From assembly GCA_964432985.1 (NCBI GenBank), contig CAYSPT010000016.1, positions 1 to 64,000 of the forward strand: 64,000 bases of DNA, written 5' to 3'. Of this stretch, positions 15,355 to 24,381 are shown one piece after another; the stretch's first letter is position 1, and each line of letters starts with the position of its first letter. The stretch comes from CAYSPT01 sp964432985 (GTDB lineage Bacteria > Muiribacteriota > CAYSPT01). The translations under genes were made by a program, and so were the position numbers. The notes below the pieces were generated by a model. It was not told the origin of the DNA, did not search any database, and worked only from the letters and a program-made list of their open reading frames with translations.

Positions 15355-15505
15355 TGATGGCCCTGCCAGGCCATCATTCTTAGGGAGATTTGAGTGGCGG
15401 GTTTACCGCCACTCAAACTCCGGGATACAGTAACAAAGAGTCACTATCTTGGAAGTTTAAACTTAACGGCTTCGCCGCCGTTTAAACTCCGGGTACAGTA
15501 ACAAA
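15354..15505. repeat. Intergenic hairpin cluster with a repeated 19-20-bp tail
   Basis: Three hairpins in series: ATGATGGCC/GGCCATCAT (15354-15377), TTGAGTGGCGG/CCGCCACTCAA (15390-15416) and an AACGGC-centred one flanked by GTTTAAAC boxes (about 15456-15486). The second and third are each followed by CTCCGGGATACAGTAACAAA or the same lacking one A (15418-15437, 15487-15505). This looks like a two-copy REP-type element plus a possible terminator. Confidence 0.6.
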
Positions 15506-15589
15506 TTAACCTCATTTCTGGGGACTGAAGCGGAGGGGGCTATCGAAAGCTCCTTCCGCCTGTTCCCGGGTAGGGAAAGGAGTTTTCTC

Positions 15590-17068
15590 ATGAATGTTTT
15601 CCCGGGTAAATGCGTACGTGTGGTTCTGCTGGTAATGGTTCTGGCGGTAAGCCTTCTGCACACCGGTTATGCCGGCGAAGTCATGACTTTGGAAAAACCT
15701 GAAACAAAGCAGGACGCGGGTACCGGACCCTCGGTGGAAGCTAAACCAATGGGATTTATCCCCGAGGACGTGGAGGTTTTCTTTATCTGTAATGTTGAAT
15801 GGGTCCGTAAGGCTTTGATCTCGGTACTCGAAGAGGCTGAAAGCAGTCAGGACACTGACTACAAAAAAGGCCTGGAAGAGCTCATTGCGACGTTCAGCAA
15901 AACCTATCACAAGGGAAAACACGACAGCGAGTGGCGTCAGTGCCAGACAGCTCTGAAAGAAGCACGCCTGGTGTTGGGAACCGCTGGTTTCGGCAAGGAG
16001 AAAACACCGTCTGATGACCAGGTGCTTGAGGAGCTGAAAAAAACTTCCGCGAGCAAGGAAAAACCAGGCAGTTCTTTTTGCCCGACCGGTGGGGTGTATC
16101 ACTGGGATGAGAGTGCCGGGACCGTTATCTGCTCGGTACATGGAAGTGCCGTATCTCCCACGGTTCGCCCTCCCGTTCCCAGGGCCCCTACATTATCTGA
16201 AGCTGTCACGTTTATTAAAGAAACTCCCGACCTTTACGGAATGCATGTGAGCAGGTTGTACCTTTTCTCGGGTGGAAAATCGTGTCCTGACGGTGCGATT
16301 CTGGCCTCCGGGTCCTTTGCGCCGGAAAAGGTCAAGGGATACCTTGATAAATCGGCTGCCCGAAGCGGTGCCACACCGCCGGTGATGACGAAAGAATCCG
16401 GCGACAGAACCATCTTCTCCAATAACACTCCCGGAAAAGAAGGCAAGATGGTTTTCTTCCGTGATAAGTTCATGATCGGCGGCAAACCCGAGCGGATCAA
16501 CGAGCTCGTCGCCAGGGATTTCAAATCCGTAGCCGACTCTCCCGACCGGTTTGCCGATATCCTGTCTATCATGGAACAGGACACGGTCACCTTCTCCGGA
16601 AAAGTGTTCATACCGCCCGGTTCGAGGCCTGCGCCGCTGCCCATTGCCGAGTGGCCCTTCTGGATCCGCTTCGAGCTATCCAACCAGGTGTTTCAACTGG
16701 TGGCGGAGTTCCCAACCGAGCAGTCTGCCATGTCTATTAAGCAAATGACGGAAGTTCTCAAAATGCAGGGAATGATGGCGCTGGGCACCAAGATAAGCCA
16801 GCTGGAACAGACGGGTGTGGGAGATGGCAAGTCTGCAACTTCACGGCCGGCTCATGGAAACCTCTCCATCCTGAAGCGCTGCCAGGAAACATTGCAGCTC
16901 ATCAAGTCGGAAGCGGATAAAAAGCTCTTCACGGTAGACATTCCTCTGGGCGACCTGGAGAAGAACGTTCGGTTCATGATAAAGAGCGGCGGCTCCGGGT
17001 CGCTGCCGTTACCCGGAGGCTTGATTCCGGTGCCTGGCGGGATGCCGTCTATTCCGGGGCTGCGGTAG
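15590..17068 (+). CDS. Exported protein with an internal pilin-like Cys/His module
   Basis: A 492-residue protein whose family I do not recognise. A signal peptide ends at about residue 28 (Thr-Gly-Tyr-Ala). Residues about 115-190 contain a Cys...Cys-Pro-Thr-Gly-Gly-Val-Tyr (164-170) and Val-Ile-Cys-Ser-Val-His-Gly (179-185) pattern like the end of the prepilin at 9299-9727, but placed internally and without a pilin leader. A long second domain (about 200-460) follows, and the C-terminus is a Pro/Gly-rich tail. It is probably periplasmic or surface-exposed. It may be a pilus- or secretion-associated protein; this rests only on the shared module. Confidence 0.65.
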   Translation: MNVFPGKCVRVVLLVMVLAVSLLHTGYAGEVMTLEKPETKQDAGTGPSVEAKPMGFIPEDVEVFFICNVEWVRKALISVLEEAESSQDTDYKKGLEELIATFSKTYHKGKHDSEWRQCQTALKEARLVLGTAGFGKEKTPSDDQVLEELKKTSASKEKPGSSFCPTGGVYHWDESAGTVICSVHGSAVSPTVRPPVPRAPTLSEAVTFIKETPDLYGMHVSRLYLFSGGKSCPDGAILASGSFAPEKVKGYLDKSAARSGATPPVMTKESGDRTIFSNNTPGKEGKMVFFRDKFMIGGKPERINELVARDFKSVADSPDRFADILSIMEQDTVTFSGKVFIPPGSRPAPLPIAEWPFWIRFELSNQVFQLVAEFPTEQSAMSIKQMTEVLKMQGMMALGTKISQLEQTGVGDGKSATSRPAHGNLSILKRCQETLQLIKSEADKKLFTVDIPLGDLEKNVRFMIKSGGSGSLPLPGGLIPVPGGMPSIPGLR

Positions 17069-17069
17069 C

Positions 17070-17087
17070 TCCGGAAACTATTCCGGA
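17070..17087. terminator. Hairpin between convergent genes
   Basis: TCCGGAA-ACTA-TTCCGGA forms a 7-bp stem immediately after the preceding stop, in the 29-bp space between convergent genes. The plus strand continues with A rather than T, so factor-independent termination is doubtful. Confidence 0.3.
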
Positions 17088-17097
17088 AAAAAAGTTC

Positions 17098-17598
17098 TCA
17101 CCACTTGCTGGATTCCAGGGACCGGGATGACGGTATCTCCACAGTGAGCTTGATGTTTTTACGGACTGGCAGCTCGAAGCGGAGTTTCTTACCGCACCGG
17201 GAACAGTATTTATCCTGTGAGATAAACTTCTTGTTGCAGCACACCCGCTGAAAAACCTGCCGTGGGACCGGCTCGATGTTGACTTTGACGAAATTGAGTT
17301 TCCGGATATAACGTCCTTCTTTGTGAAAGTACCCCACGTAGCTTCCTATTTTGGCCGGGGTCCCTTCGAAGTATCCGATTACGACACCGGAATCAAGCGA
17401 TACCTCCCACACGCCTTTGGTGTTGGCGTGTTTGTCACGCTTGTCTGACTTTGGCGCAGCTTTCTTAGCTGTTTTCGCGGTTTTTTCTTTGGCCACCGCT
17501 TTTTCCACAACATCTTTTACTGCTTTTTTCTTTTTCTTCCCGGCCACGTGCATCCCGTCCCGTCCACGTAAAATAACGCGCACCACCGTATAGGCCAC
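17098..17598 (-). CDS. Lys/Ala-rich protein with C-terminal zinc-ribbon-like Cys
   Basis: A 166-residue protein. The N-terminal third is a low-complexity Lys/Ala stretch resembling histone-like or S20-type nucleic-acid-binding tails. The C-terminal part contains Cys-Cys-Asn-Lys-Lys and Cys-Ser-Arg-Cys-Gly-Lys-Lys-Leu, able to hold one zinc. No signal peptide or membrane helix. Start GTG at 17598 with AGGAG 8 nt upstream. A nucleic-acid or ribosome-binding role is plausible from composition only. The product is not assignable to a family I know. Confidence 0.6.
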   Translation of the reverse strand: MAYTVVRVILRGRDGMHVAGKKKKKAVKDVVEKAVAKEKTAKTAKKAAPKSDKRDKHANTKGVWEVSLDSGVVIGYFEGTPAKIGSYVGYFHKEGRYIRKLNFVKVNIEPVPRQVFQRVCCNKKFISQDKYCSRCGKKLRFELPVRKNIKLTVEIPSSRSLESSKW

Positions 17599-17803
17599 GA
17601 TAGTGCTCCTGGTGTTTTAAACAGTCATCATTCAAACACCATTACAATAACCAATTATACTCGTTTGTCCATAACAGGTCAACGATTATAGATTTTTATT
17701 TAAGTGTTTGTATCTTGCTTGTCGCTTTTTTTGATGAAAGGCTATATGGTAAGGGTAAAGTCTGATTATAATTACAGCAAAACTATGGTCGCAGCAAGCT
17801 ATC

Positions 17804-17832
17804 TTGTGAAATAAGCGTGCTAATGCTAGAAT
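17804..17832 (+). promoter_or_regulatory. Promoter of the uvrB operon
   Basis: TTGTGA, a 17-bp spacer and TAGAAT lie 24 bp before the uvrB start. I see no LexA-like dyad in 17599-17855. Confidence 0.5.
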
Positions 17833-17855
17833 GAAAACCTAGGAGGCGTATAACG

Positions 17856-19895
17856 GTGGACAAATTCAAGCTGGTGACGGAGTTTCAACCGCAAGGCGAC
17901 CAGGGAGAAGCAATCGAGTCTCTGGTTGATGGCTTGAACGCCGATATTTCTCACCAGACCCTGCTGGGAGTGACCGGAAGCGGCAAGACCTTTACCATGG
18001 CTGCGGTGGTGGATAAACTGAACCGTCCGGCCCTGGTAATTACTCACAACAAGACACTGGCCGCCCAGCTCTACAGCGAGTTCAGCCGTTTTTTTCCGGA
18101 AAATGCAGTGGAATATTTTGTCTCCTACTACGATTACTATCAGCCCGAAGCATATGTGCCGACCTCCGACACCTACATTGAAAAGGACGCCGATATCAAC
18201 GAGCGGATCGACCGCCTGAGGCATTCAGCCACCCGGTCGCTGCTTTCACGCCGGGACGTGCTGATCGTGGCCTCGGTTTCGTGTATCTTCGGACTTGGAT
18301 CCCCCGAGATGTACGAACAGTTTTTGTTCCGTCCGGAAGTTGGCATGACTATATCCCGCAAGGCCGTTATCCGGAAACTGGTGGAAATGTTTTATGAGCG
18401 TACCCCCGGGGAACTGAAACGGGGCACCTTCCGTGTGCGCGGCGATACCGTGGAGATATTTCCTCCGTACCAGGAGATAGTGCTGCGGCTCCGCCTGTTC
18501 GATGATGAGATAGAAGAAATCGCCGAGATCGACATGATTACCGGCCGGCCGGTGCGCACATTCACGCAGGCATCCGTGTGCGCGGCCAATCACTATGTTA
18601 CCACCCTGGACCGGCGGGAAACCGCCCTGGCGAGCATCGAAGAAGAGCTCACTGGACGGTTGCAGGAACTGAAGGACGGCGGAAAGCTTCTGGAAGCCCA
18701 GCGGCTTCGTGATAGGACCCGCTACGACATGGAGCTCATCCGGGAGATCGGGTACTGCTCGGGGATCGAAAACTACTCGCGGCATCTCGACGGCCGCTCA
18801 CCCGGCGAGCCTTCGTACACCCTTATCGATTATTTTCCCGATGACTTCATCGTATTTCTCGACGAAAGTCACGTCACGCTGCCGCAGCTTAACGGGATGT
18901 GGCGGGGAGACAAGGCCCGGAAAAAGAACCTGGTCGATCACGGTTTCCGGCTCCCCAGCGCTTATGACAACCGCCCGCTGAGGTTCGAAGAGTTCGAGCA
19001 TCGGGTGCCACAGGTCGTTTTTGTTTCGGCCACCCCCGCCGATTACGAGCTGGAGAAATCCTCCGGGCACGTGGTGGAGCAGGTGGTTCGGCCCACGGGG
19101 CTCCTGGATCCCGAGATCGAAATCTATCCCAGCGATGGGCAGATAGATGTGCTTTTACGGGAAATCAATTCCACTGTAGCCCAGGGAAACCGGGTCCTGG
19201 TGACCACGCTTACCAAGAATTTCTCCGAGGAATTGACCGACTACCTCAAAGAGGTCAAGGTGCGCTCCGAGTACCTGCATTCAGATATTGACTCCATCGA
19301 GCGGGTTAAAATTCTGCGTGATCTGCGCCTGGGTACCTTTGACGTGCTGGTGGGAATCAACCTGCTCAGGGAAGGGCTCGATTTACCGGAGGTGGCGCTG
19401 GTGGCTATCATCGACGCCGACAAGCAGGGATTTCTCCGCTCGGCCCGCGCTCTCATCCAGACATTCGGCCGGGCCTCCCGCAATGTGAACGGGCGGGTGA
19501 TTCTGTTTGCAGACCGGGAGACTCCCGCCATGCAGGAAGCTATTGGGGAGACCCGCCGCCGCCGCCGTATCCAGCAGGAGTACAACGAACGGTACGGGAT
19601 CGTTCCCACGAGCATCCAGAAGGACGTGCTTCGGGGTATTGAAGTTTTGGAGGAGATCCAGGAGGATGAATGGGGCACCGCCAGCCGGGTGGTGGCCGCC
19701 GGGAAGGACCTGGCCCAATCGGCCCTGGGGATGTTCCTGCAGGAGCTTCAGGGAGAAATGGAGCGGGCGGTGGAGGAGCTCGATTTCGAAAAGGCGGCAG
19801 CTATCCGCGACGCCATGCTCGAACTTGCCGGGGAAGATCCTGCAACATTCAAAAAGAAACGATCGAAAAAACAGGTAAAAAGGAGAAAACGATGA
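17856..19895 (+). CDS. uvrB: Excinuclease ABC subunit B
   Basis: UvrB is the damage-verifying helicase-like subunit of nucleotide excision repair. The 679-residue protein is full length: Walker A GVTGSGKT (about 38-45), the damage-probing beta-hairpin Tyr-Tyr-Asp-Tyr-Tyr-Gln-Pro-Glu-Ala-Tyr-Val-Pro, helicase motifs including Leu-Asp-Glu-Ser-His and Gly-Arg-Ala-Ser-Arg-Asn, and a C-terminal UVR motif (Glu-Glu-Leu-Asp-Phe-Glu-Lys-Ala-Ala) that contacts UvrC. GTG start with AGGAGG 9 nt upstream. It overlaps the nuclease gene by ATGA and shares its transcript with uvrC. Confidence 0.97.
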   Translation: MDKFKLVTEFQPQGDQGEAIESLVDGLNADISHQTLLGVTGSGKTFTMAAVVDKLNRPALVITHNKTLAAQLYSEFSRFFPENAVEYFVSYYDYYQPEAYVPTSDTYIEKDADINERIDRLRHSATRSLLSRRDVLIVASVSCIFGLGSPEMYEQFLFRPEVGMTISRKAVIRKLVEMFYERTPGELKRGTFRVRGDTVEIFPPYQEIVLRLRLFDDEIEEIAEIDMITGRPVRTFTQASVCAANHYVTTLDRRETALASIEEELTGRLQELKDGGKLLEAQRLRDRTRYDMELIREIGYCSGIENYSRHLDGRSPGEPSYTLIDYFPDDFIVFLDESHVTLPQLNGMWRGDKARKKNLVDHGFRLPSAYDNRPLRFEEFEHRVPQVVFVSATPADYELEKSSGHVVEQVVRPTGLLDPEIEIYPSDGQIDVLLREINSTVAQGNRVLVTTLTKNFSEELTDYLKEVKVRSEYLHSDIDSIERVKILRDLRLGTFDVLVGINLLREGLDLPEVALVAIIDADKQGFLRSARALIQTFGRASRNVNGRVILFADRETPAMQEAIGETRRRRRIQQEYNERYGIVPTSIQKDVLRGIEVLEEIQEDEWGTASRVVAAGKDLAQSALGMFLQELQGEMERAVEELDFEKAAAIRDAMLELAGEDPATFKKKRSKKQVKRRKR

Positions 19896-20767
19896 TGTCT
19901 CTTTGGATGCCACGTCGATGGATACCGTACCATAGTCCCAGGTGCGCGCTGCATGGCTTTGTCCTGTCCTTAGCCATCCTCATGTTTGTACCGGCGACGC
20001 TGTGTGCTGCCCCCGAAAAGATGTGGAAAGAAGCCTGGAACACGGCCTTTGCACATGGGACGTGCGACGTCAAAGCTAAATTTGTCAGGGTGGATATTCT
20101 TACCGACGAGCACGCCATCAAGGTCTGCAACGTATCCAAATTTCACAGCGGTATCGGCTGGGCGCTTCATTATGCATACGAGACCGGGAAGAAACCGGGA
20201 TTGGCCCTGTACGTGGATGAACCTGCCGCCGGTTCCCACCTGTATAACTATGCAAAAAAACTGTGCGAGCACTTGCAGATCACGGTCTGGCTGATAAACA
20301 ACGTGGTCGATCCGGCTGAATTCGCCGCCCGGCGGCCGCAGCCGCCGCAATCCCTCCCGCCTCCTTCTCCTTCGGAGCGTGTCCTGGAGCCATGCTCCCT
20401 GGTCTGGGTGGTGGATGGCGACACCCTGAAAGTCTCCTGGCGCGGCCAGGAGACGTTCGTGCGTATGTTGAGGATCAACACCCCGGAAAAGAACAGATAC
20501 GGTTACAAGCAGGCCACCGATACCCTGCGGTCGTTTGTAGAGGGCAAGACGTTGTATCTCGAATTCGAGTCATCCGGAGATCCTTCTACCGATGCCTACA
20601 AACGGCTCCTCGCCTACGTCTACGCCGGGGACAGGAATGTCAACATCGAAATGGTCCGCAGCGGCTGGACCCATTTCTGGACCAAGTTCGGGGCCGGCAA
20701 GTACGAACTGGATTTCAGGGCGGCTCAAAAGGAAGCCCAGGAGAAGAAAAAGGGACTATGGCGCTGA
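19892..20767 (+). CDS. Exported nuclease: PD-(D/E)XK-like domain fused to staphylococcal-nuclease domain
   Basis: A 291-residue protein between uvrB and uvrC, overlapping both. An N-terminal signal peptide (about 15-38, ending Leu-Cys-Ala-Ala) implies export. Residues about 55-150 (Val-Asp-Ile-Leu-Thr-Asp-Glu-His-Ala-Ile-Lys-Val; Gly-x2-Leu-His-Tyr-Ala; Thr-Gly-Lys-Lys-Pro-Gly) resemble a small restriction-endonuclease-fold family. A Pro-rich linker follows, then an SNase domain (about 170-291) with Val-Asp-Gly-Asp-Thr, Val-Arg-Met-Leu...Thr-Pro-Glu and Tyr-Lys-Arg-Leu-Leu-Ala-Tyr, matching the calcium and catalytic Asp/Arg/Glu/Arg residues. It should cleave DNA or RNA outside the cytoplasm. 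Why it sits in a repair operon is unclear. Start ATG 19892 with AGGAG. Confidence 0.85.
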   Translation: MMSLWMPRRWIPYHSPRCALHGFVLSLAILMFVPATLCAAPEKMWKEAWNTAFAHGTCDVKAKFVRVDILTDEHAIKVCNVSKFHSGIGWALHYAYETGKKPGLALYVDEPAAGSHLYNYAKKLCEHLQITVWLINNVVDPAEFAARRPQPPQSLPPPSPSERVLEPCSLVWVVDGDTLKVSWRGQETFVRMLRINTPEKNRYGYKQATDTLRSFVEGKTLYLEFESSGDPSTDAYKRLLAYVYAGDRNVNIEMVRSGWTHFWTKFGAGKYELDFRAAQKEAQEKKKGLWR

Positions 20768-22599
20768 GAAAAAAGGATGTTGGCAGAATTCCCTCCGGGC
20801 CCGGAGTGTACTTGCTCAAGGACGCAACCGGCACGGTGGTGTACGTAGGTAAAGCCAAAGCGCTGCGCAGCCGTCTCAAGAGTTATATCGATCCGGAAAA
20901 AGAGCCGAATCCGCGCCGACGCCTGCTGGTAGAGGTTGTGGTTTCGGTTGAACACCTGTCCACCGACAGCGAAGTGGAAGCCCTGGTCCTGGAAAATGTT
21001 CTCATCAAGGAGCACCGACCCCGGTACAACGTGGAGTTTCGTGACGACAAGACCTACCCCTACCTGAAGCTTACCGTTCACGAGCGGTTCCCGCGGCTGC
21101 TCAAGACCCGGCGGGTGGTCGAGGACGGTTCCCTCTACTTCGGGCCGTATGTCAGCGCCGTGACGGTGAACCGGCTCCTGCGGTTCATCGCCCGTCATTT
21201 CGGGGTGGGCTCCTGCGGCGGGGAGCGGGTAAAGACGGGTAAACCCTGTTTCAACTACCACATCGGCCGGTGCCTGGGCGCCTGCGGCGGGATGATCGGC
21301 AGTGATCCGTACCGGGAGCAGGTGAACCGGGTCAAAACAATGCTGGAGGGCAACTTTGAACTGGCCATCGCAGCCGCCGAGCAGGAGATGTGGGCAGCGG
21401 CTTCACGGAATGATTTCGAGCGTGCCGCCCGTCTGCGGGATTTAATGAACGGTCTTAAGAGGATGTCTCAGGAACAGAAAGCTGAACGGCTCAAGGCCCG
21501 CGACGGAGACGCTGTGGGACTGGCCCTGGCCCTGGACTGCGTGTGTGTGCAGGTCTTTCAGGTTCGGGACGGCAAGATTACCGGCCGGCGGGCGTTTTAC
21601 GGGGAAGTTCCGGCGGATGAGGATTCACCCGCGGAGTTGATCCGGTCGTTTCTTTTTCAGCATTACTGTCAAGGCAATGACGGGGAAAACGTGCCGGGTC
21701 TCATCATGCTGCAGCAGGAGCCGTCTGAGCAGGCTGAAACCCGCCTTCATCTGGAAAAAATCCGCGGCGGAAAGATCAAGCTGTGGGTCCCTAAGCGGGG
21801 TGATGCCAGCCGCCTGGTGAAACTGGCGGTACGCAACGCCCGGGAACTCGGGCAGATCAAGACACGGGAGAAAGCCGTGTCCGACCATGCTGGAAAAGAC
21901 CTGCAGCGGTGGGAAGCGTTTCTGAAGCGGTACTCACTGTCGTGGCAGCCGGAGTTGGTGGAGTGCTACGACGTGTCGAATATCCAGGGCATGCAGACGG
22001 TGGCTTCACGGGTTGTCTTCAAGGACGGGGCGCCATCCAAAAAGCTCTACCGCCGGTACCGCCTGCGCCCCACCGGGCAGCCGGACGATGTGGGGTCGAT
22101 AAAAGAAACGCTTGCCCGCCGGGTGTCTCACCTATTAAACGGTTCCGAAGAGGAGCCGTCGCTTATCGTGGTGGACGGGGGAACCCCCCAGGTAAACACC
22201 GCCCGCGCGGTGCTTGATGAGAAGGGGCTGGAGCACATCCCGGTGCTCGGTTTGGCCAAGCGCGAGGAGTCCATTCACCTGCCCGGCGCCCGCTTCGCGA
22301 TCCGCCTGGCGGATGGAAATATCTGGCTGCACCTGCTGACACATCTTCGCAACGAGGCCCACCGGTTTGCCATCTCCTACCACCGCAAGCTGCGATCACG
22401 GGCGGGAAAACGGTCGTTTCTGGACGATATCGAAGGAATCGGTCCGGCCCGGAGGAAAAAGCTGCTCACCCATTTCCGTGATGTGTCCGGTATCGCCGCC
22501 GCCGGCGTCGATGATGTGTCGCGCCTGCTTAAGTGCGGGCGGCAGGTAGCGCAGCGGGTGGTGTCGGCGGCTATCGCCCGCCAGGCGATTTATCGCTAA
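20758..22599 (+). CDS. uvrC: Excinuclease ABC subunit C
   Basis: UvrC makes the 3' and 5' incisions in nucleotide excision repair. 613 residues: an N-terminal GIY-YIG nuclease (Gly-Val-Tyr-Leu...Val-Val-Tyr-Val-Gly-Lys-Ala), a Cys-rich region Cys-Phe-Asn-Tyr-His-Ile-Gly-Arg-Cys-Leu-Gly-Ala-Cys, a UVR motif (Asn-Asp-Phe-Glu-Arg-Ala-Ala), an RNase H-like domain (Glu-Cys-Tyr-Asp-Val-Ser-Asn-Ile-Gln-Gly; Val-Val-Asp-Gly-Gly), and C-terminal helix-hairpin-helix pairs. The ATG at 20758 overlaps the nuclease gene by 10 nt. The last codons and stop form the first unit of a 19-bp hairpin array. Confidence 0.97.
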   Translation: MALRKKDVGRIPSGPGVYLLKDATGTVVYVGKAKALRSRLKSYIDPEKEPNPRRRLLVEVVVSVEHLSTDSEVEALVLENVLIKEHRPRYNVEFRDDKTYPYLKLTVHERFPRLLKTRRVVEDGSLYFGPYVSAVTVNRLLRFIARHFGVGSCGGERVKTGKPCFNYHIGRCLGACGGMIGSDPYREQVNRVKTMLEGNFELAIAAAEQEMWAAASRNDFERAARLRDLMNGLKRMSQEQKAERLKARDGDAVGLALALDCVCVQVFQVRDGKITGRRAFYGEVPADEDSPAELIRSFLFQHYCQGNDGENVPGLIMLQQEPSEQAETRLHLEKIRGGKIKLWVPKRGDASRLVKLAVRNARELGQIKTREKAVSDHAGKDLQRWEAFLKRYSLSWQPELVECYDVSNIQGMQTVASRVVFKDGAPSKKLYRRYRLRPTGQPDDVGSIKETLARRVSHLLNGSEEEPSLIVVDGGTPQVNTARAVLDEKGLEHIPVLGLAKREESIHLPGARFAIRLADGNIWLHLLTHLRNEAHRFAISYHRKLRSRAGKRSFLDDIEGIGPARRKKLLTHFRDVSGIAAAGVDDVSRLLKCGRQVAQRVVSAAIARQAIYR

Positions 22600-22660
22600 A
22601 TAAGCGATTTATCGCTAAACAAGCGATTTATCGCTAAATAAGCGATTTATCGCTAAATAA
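22585..22660. repeat. 19-bp tandem hairpin array shared by two convergent stop codons
   Basis: Four copies of GCGATTTATCGCTAAATAA (22585, 22604, 22623, 22642). One copy has C for T in the spacer only. Each unit, with its flanking A and T, folds as AGCGA-TTTA-TCGCT (5-bp stem, 4-nt loop). The first unit contains the last four codons and stop of uvrC. The last contains the stop of the minus-strand PLD gene. It may act as a two-way transcript end. Confidence 0.9.
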
Positions 22661-24218
22661 GCGGCCGCAGCCATTTAATCGCGGCCAGAAAATCAAGGAT
22701 GGTTTTCAGTCTGCCCTTGGCGATGGCCGCCGGCCCGAACAGTTCCACCGGTACCTGGCCGTCCTTGCTGAGCCCCAGCGAGTACTTCCTTGAACTCTTG
22801 AGGTCTTCTATGATACTCAGAGCCGTCCGCGTGCCAAAAGAACCGGAATTGATGCAGGCCAGGACCTCGGAGTTGATATCTTCGCTCATGGGGTCCATGT
22901 TATAGGTCCCCACTATGGTGACCTTCCGGTCGAAAACGAAGACCTTGGAATGGATCAACCGCTTGATTGTAAACACCCAGACCTCGAGCTGCGGCATTGC
23001 CAACTGCATCTTCATCCAGTCTTTAATGAAAAAAGCCTGGGTGAGCAGGCTGTTGGAGCTTATCGGGCTGTTGGTATGAAGGATAATCCGGACCCCTCGG
23101 TCATTGGCCCGCTGCAGGGACGCCATGGCTTTCTCGGTGAGCACCACGTAGGGGTTCTGGATGATGATCTCCTTCTCGGTAGCATCTATCAGTTGCACGA
23201 TGGAATCGGTTATGTCGTTTCGTTCCCCGGCAATGGAGTGCTTGTCCAGGATCTTGACCGGGAAGAAACGGTCTCCCTGAAAGGGTATGTAATTCTCGTA
23301 GGTGGTGTTGGACGGGCACTTGACCAGCTCCTCGTTATAGATAGAGGGATCGAAGGAATAATCGCCGGTGGGCTCGTAGAGCTGTCCACCACGCATCCAG
23401 GCGTCCATAGCCGCTTCTGCCATCAAAAGATGGTCGCTCTTTGAAAACCAGTTTCCCAGCAGGTCTTTGTGGACCGAATAGCTTTCCAGCGAAGCGAACT
23501 CCTCGTCGAAGGCCACGGTTATTACCCGGCTGATGAACTCGCCTTCCATGATTACGTCGACGTCCAGGTTCACCGTGGGATCATCGTCGGGATCAGCGAA
23601 ATTGCACCTGGCGATGTTGCGTCCGCCGGTGATGACGTACTGGCCGTCCACCACCAGGATCTTGTCGTGGTTTGAAGAAATAAAATACTTGAGCCCGCAC
23701 GGCAGGTCCGGCAGCCCCATGAGCATGGGATTGAATATTTTTACTTCAGCTCCGGCCGCCACCAGTTCCTGGAGGTAGTCCTGCCCCCCGCTGAAACGGC
23801 TGGCAAAGAACGATGAACCCCGGGCATCGATCATGAGCCGTATGCTGAGCCCTTCCTGTGCCTTCTTCAGCAGCAGGCCTGCGAAAGAGTCTCCGAACAC
23901 GTCGTGCTCCAGGATGAAGTAGGTGGTGTCGATGCACTCCCTGGCATTCTGCATGATGTACCAGCGGGCGTTCCAGGCTTCGACATTGTCGGTAATGAGC
24001 CTGACACGGGTGTTTCGTGACGGAAGGGTCAGGTCGTCATAGGCGCTTTTTATACTGTCTCCGACCTCGTCGAACCCCAGATGCGCCGGGTTGTCATCGG
24101 AGATACATGGCAAACCCGGAACAACGAGAGCCAGCGTCAGGATCAAAGCAAAGAGCGCCCCGCGGGCTCCCGACGGTCCGGCGGATAAAGGGTTATGGTG
24201 TGATTGTTCCGTCATCAT
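22653..24218 (-). CDS. Phospholipase D-superfamily protein, cardiolipin synthase-like
   Basis: A 521-residue protein with two HKD motifs, each expected to supply half of the active site: Asn-His-Asp-Lys-Ile-Leu-Val-Val-Asp followed by Thr-Gly-Gly-Arg-Asn, and Ile-His-Ser-Lys-Val-Phe-Val-Phe-Asp followed by Gly-Thr-Tyr-Asn-Met-Asp. One N-terminal hydrophobic segment (about 20-37) acts as signal or anchor. Members transfer or hydrolyse phosphatidyl groups, so cardiolipin synthesis or envelope phospholipid hydrolysis is likely. I start at ATG 24218 (AGGA 10 nt upstream), not the TTG at 24257. The stop codon lies in the 19-bp array. Confidence 0.87.
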   Translation of the reverse strand: MMTEQSHHNPLSAGPSGARGALFALILTLALVVPGLPCISDDNPAHLGFDEVGDSIKSAYDDLTLPSRNTRVRLITDNVEAWNARWYIMQNARECIDTTYFILEHDVFGDSFAGLLLKKAQEGLSIRLMIDARGSSFFASRFSGGQDYLQELVAAGAEVKIFNPMLMGLPDLPCGLKYFISSNHDKILVVDGQYVITGGRNIARCNFADPDDDPTVNLDVDVIMEGEFISRVITVAFDEEFASLESYSVHKDLLGNWFSKSDHLLMAEAAMDAWMRGGQLYEPTGDYSFDPSIYNEELVKCPSNTTYENYIPFQGDRFFPVKILDKHSIAGERNDITDSIVQLIDATEKEIIIQNPYVVLTEKAMASLQRANDRGVRIILHTNSPISSNSLLTQAFFIKDWMKMQLAMPQLEVWVFTIKRLIHSKVFVFDRKVTIVGTYNMDPMSEDINSEVLACINSGSFGTRTALSIIEDLKSSRKYSLGLSKDGQVPVELFGPAAIAKGRLKTILDFLAAIKWLRPLI

Positions 24219-24381
24219 ACTATGGTCATCCTGTTCATTGTCTGCCCGGTTACCCAATTAGATTGATTCACCTATATATTATACAAAAGAAGGTGCAAAA
24301 CTTCCAAGTTATCCGTTACTGCCGTAAAGTCTTTGCTTTAGCCGTGAGGAGTTTCCAAAGATTGGTTCCCGTCGATCCTAA

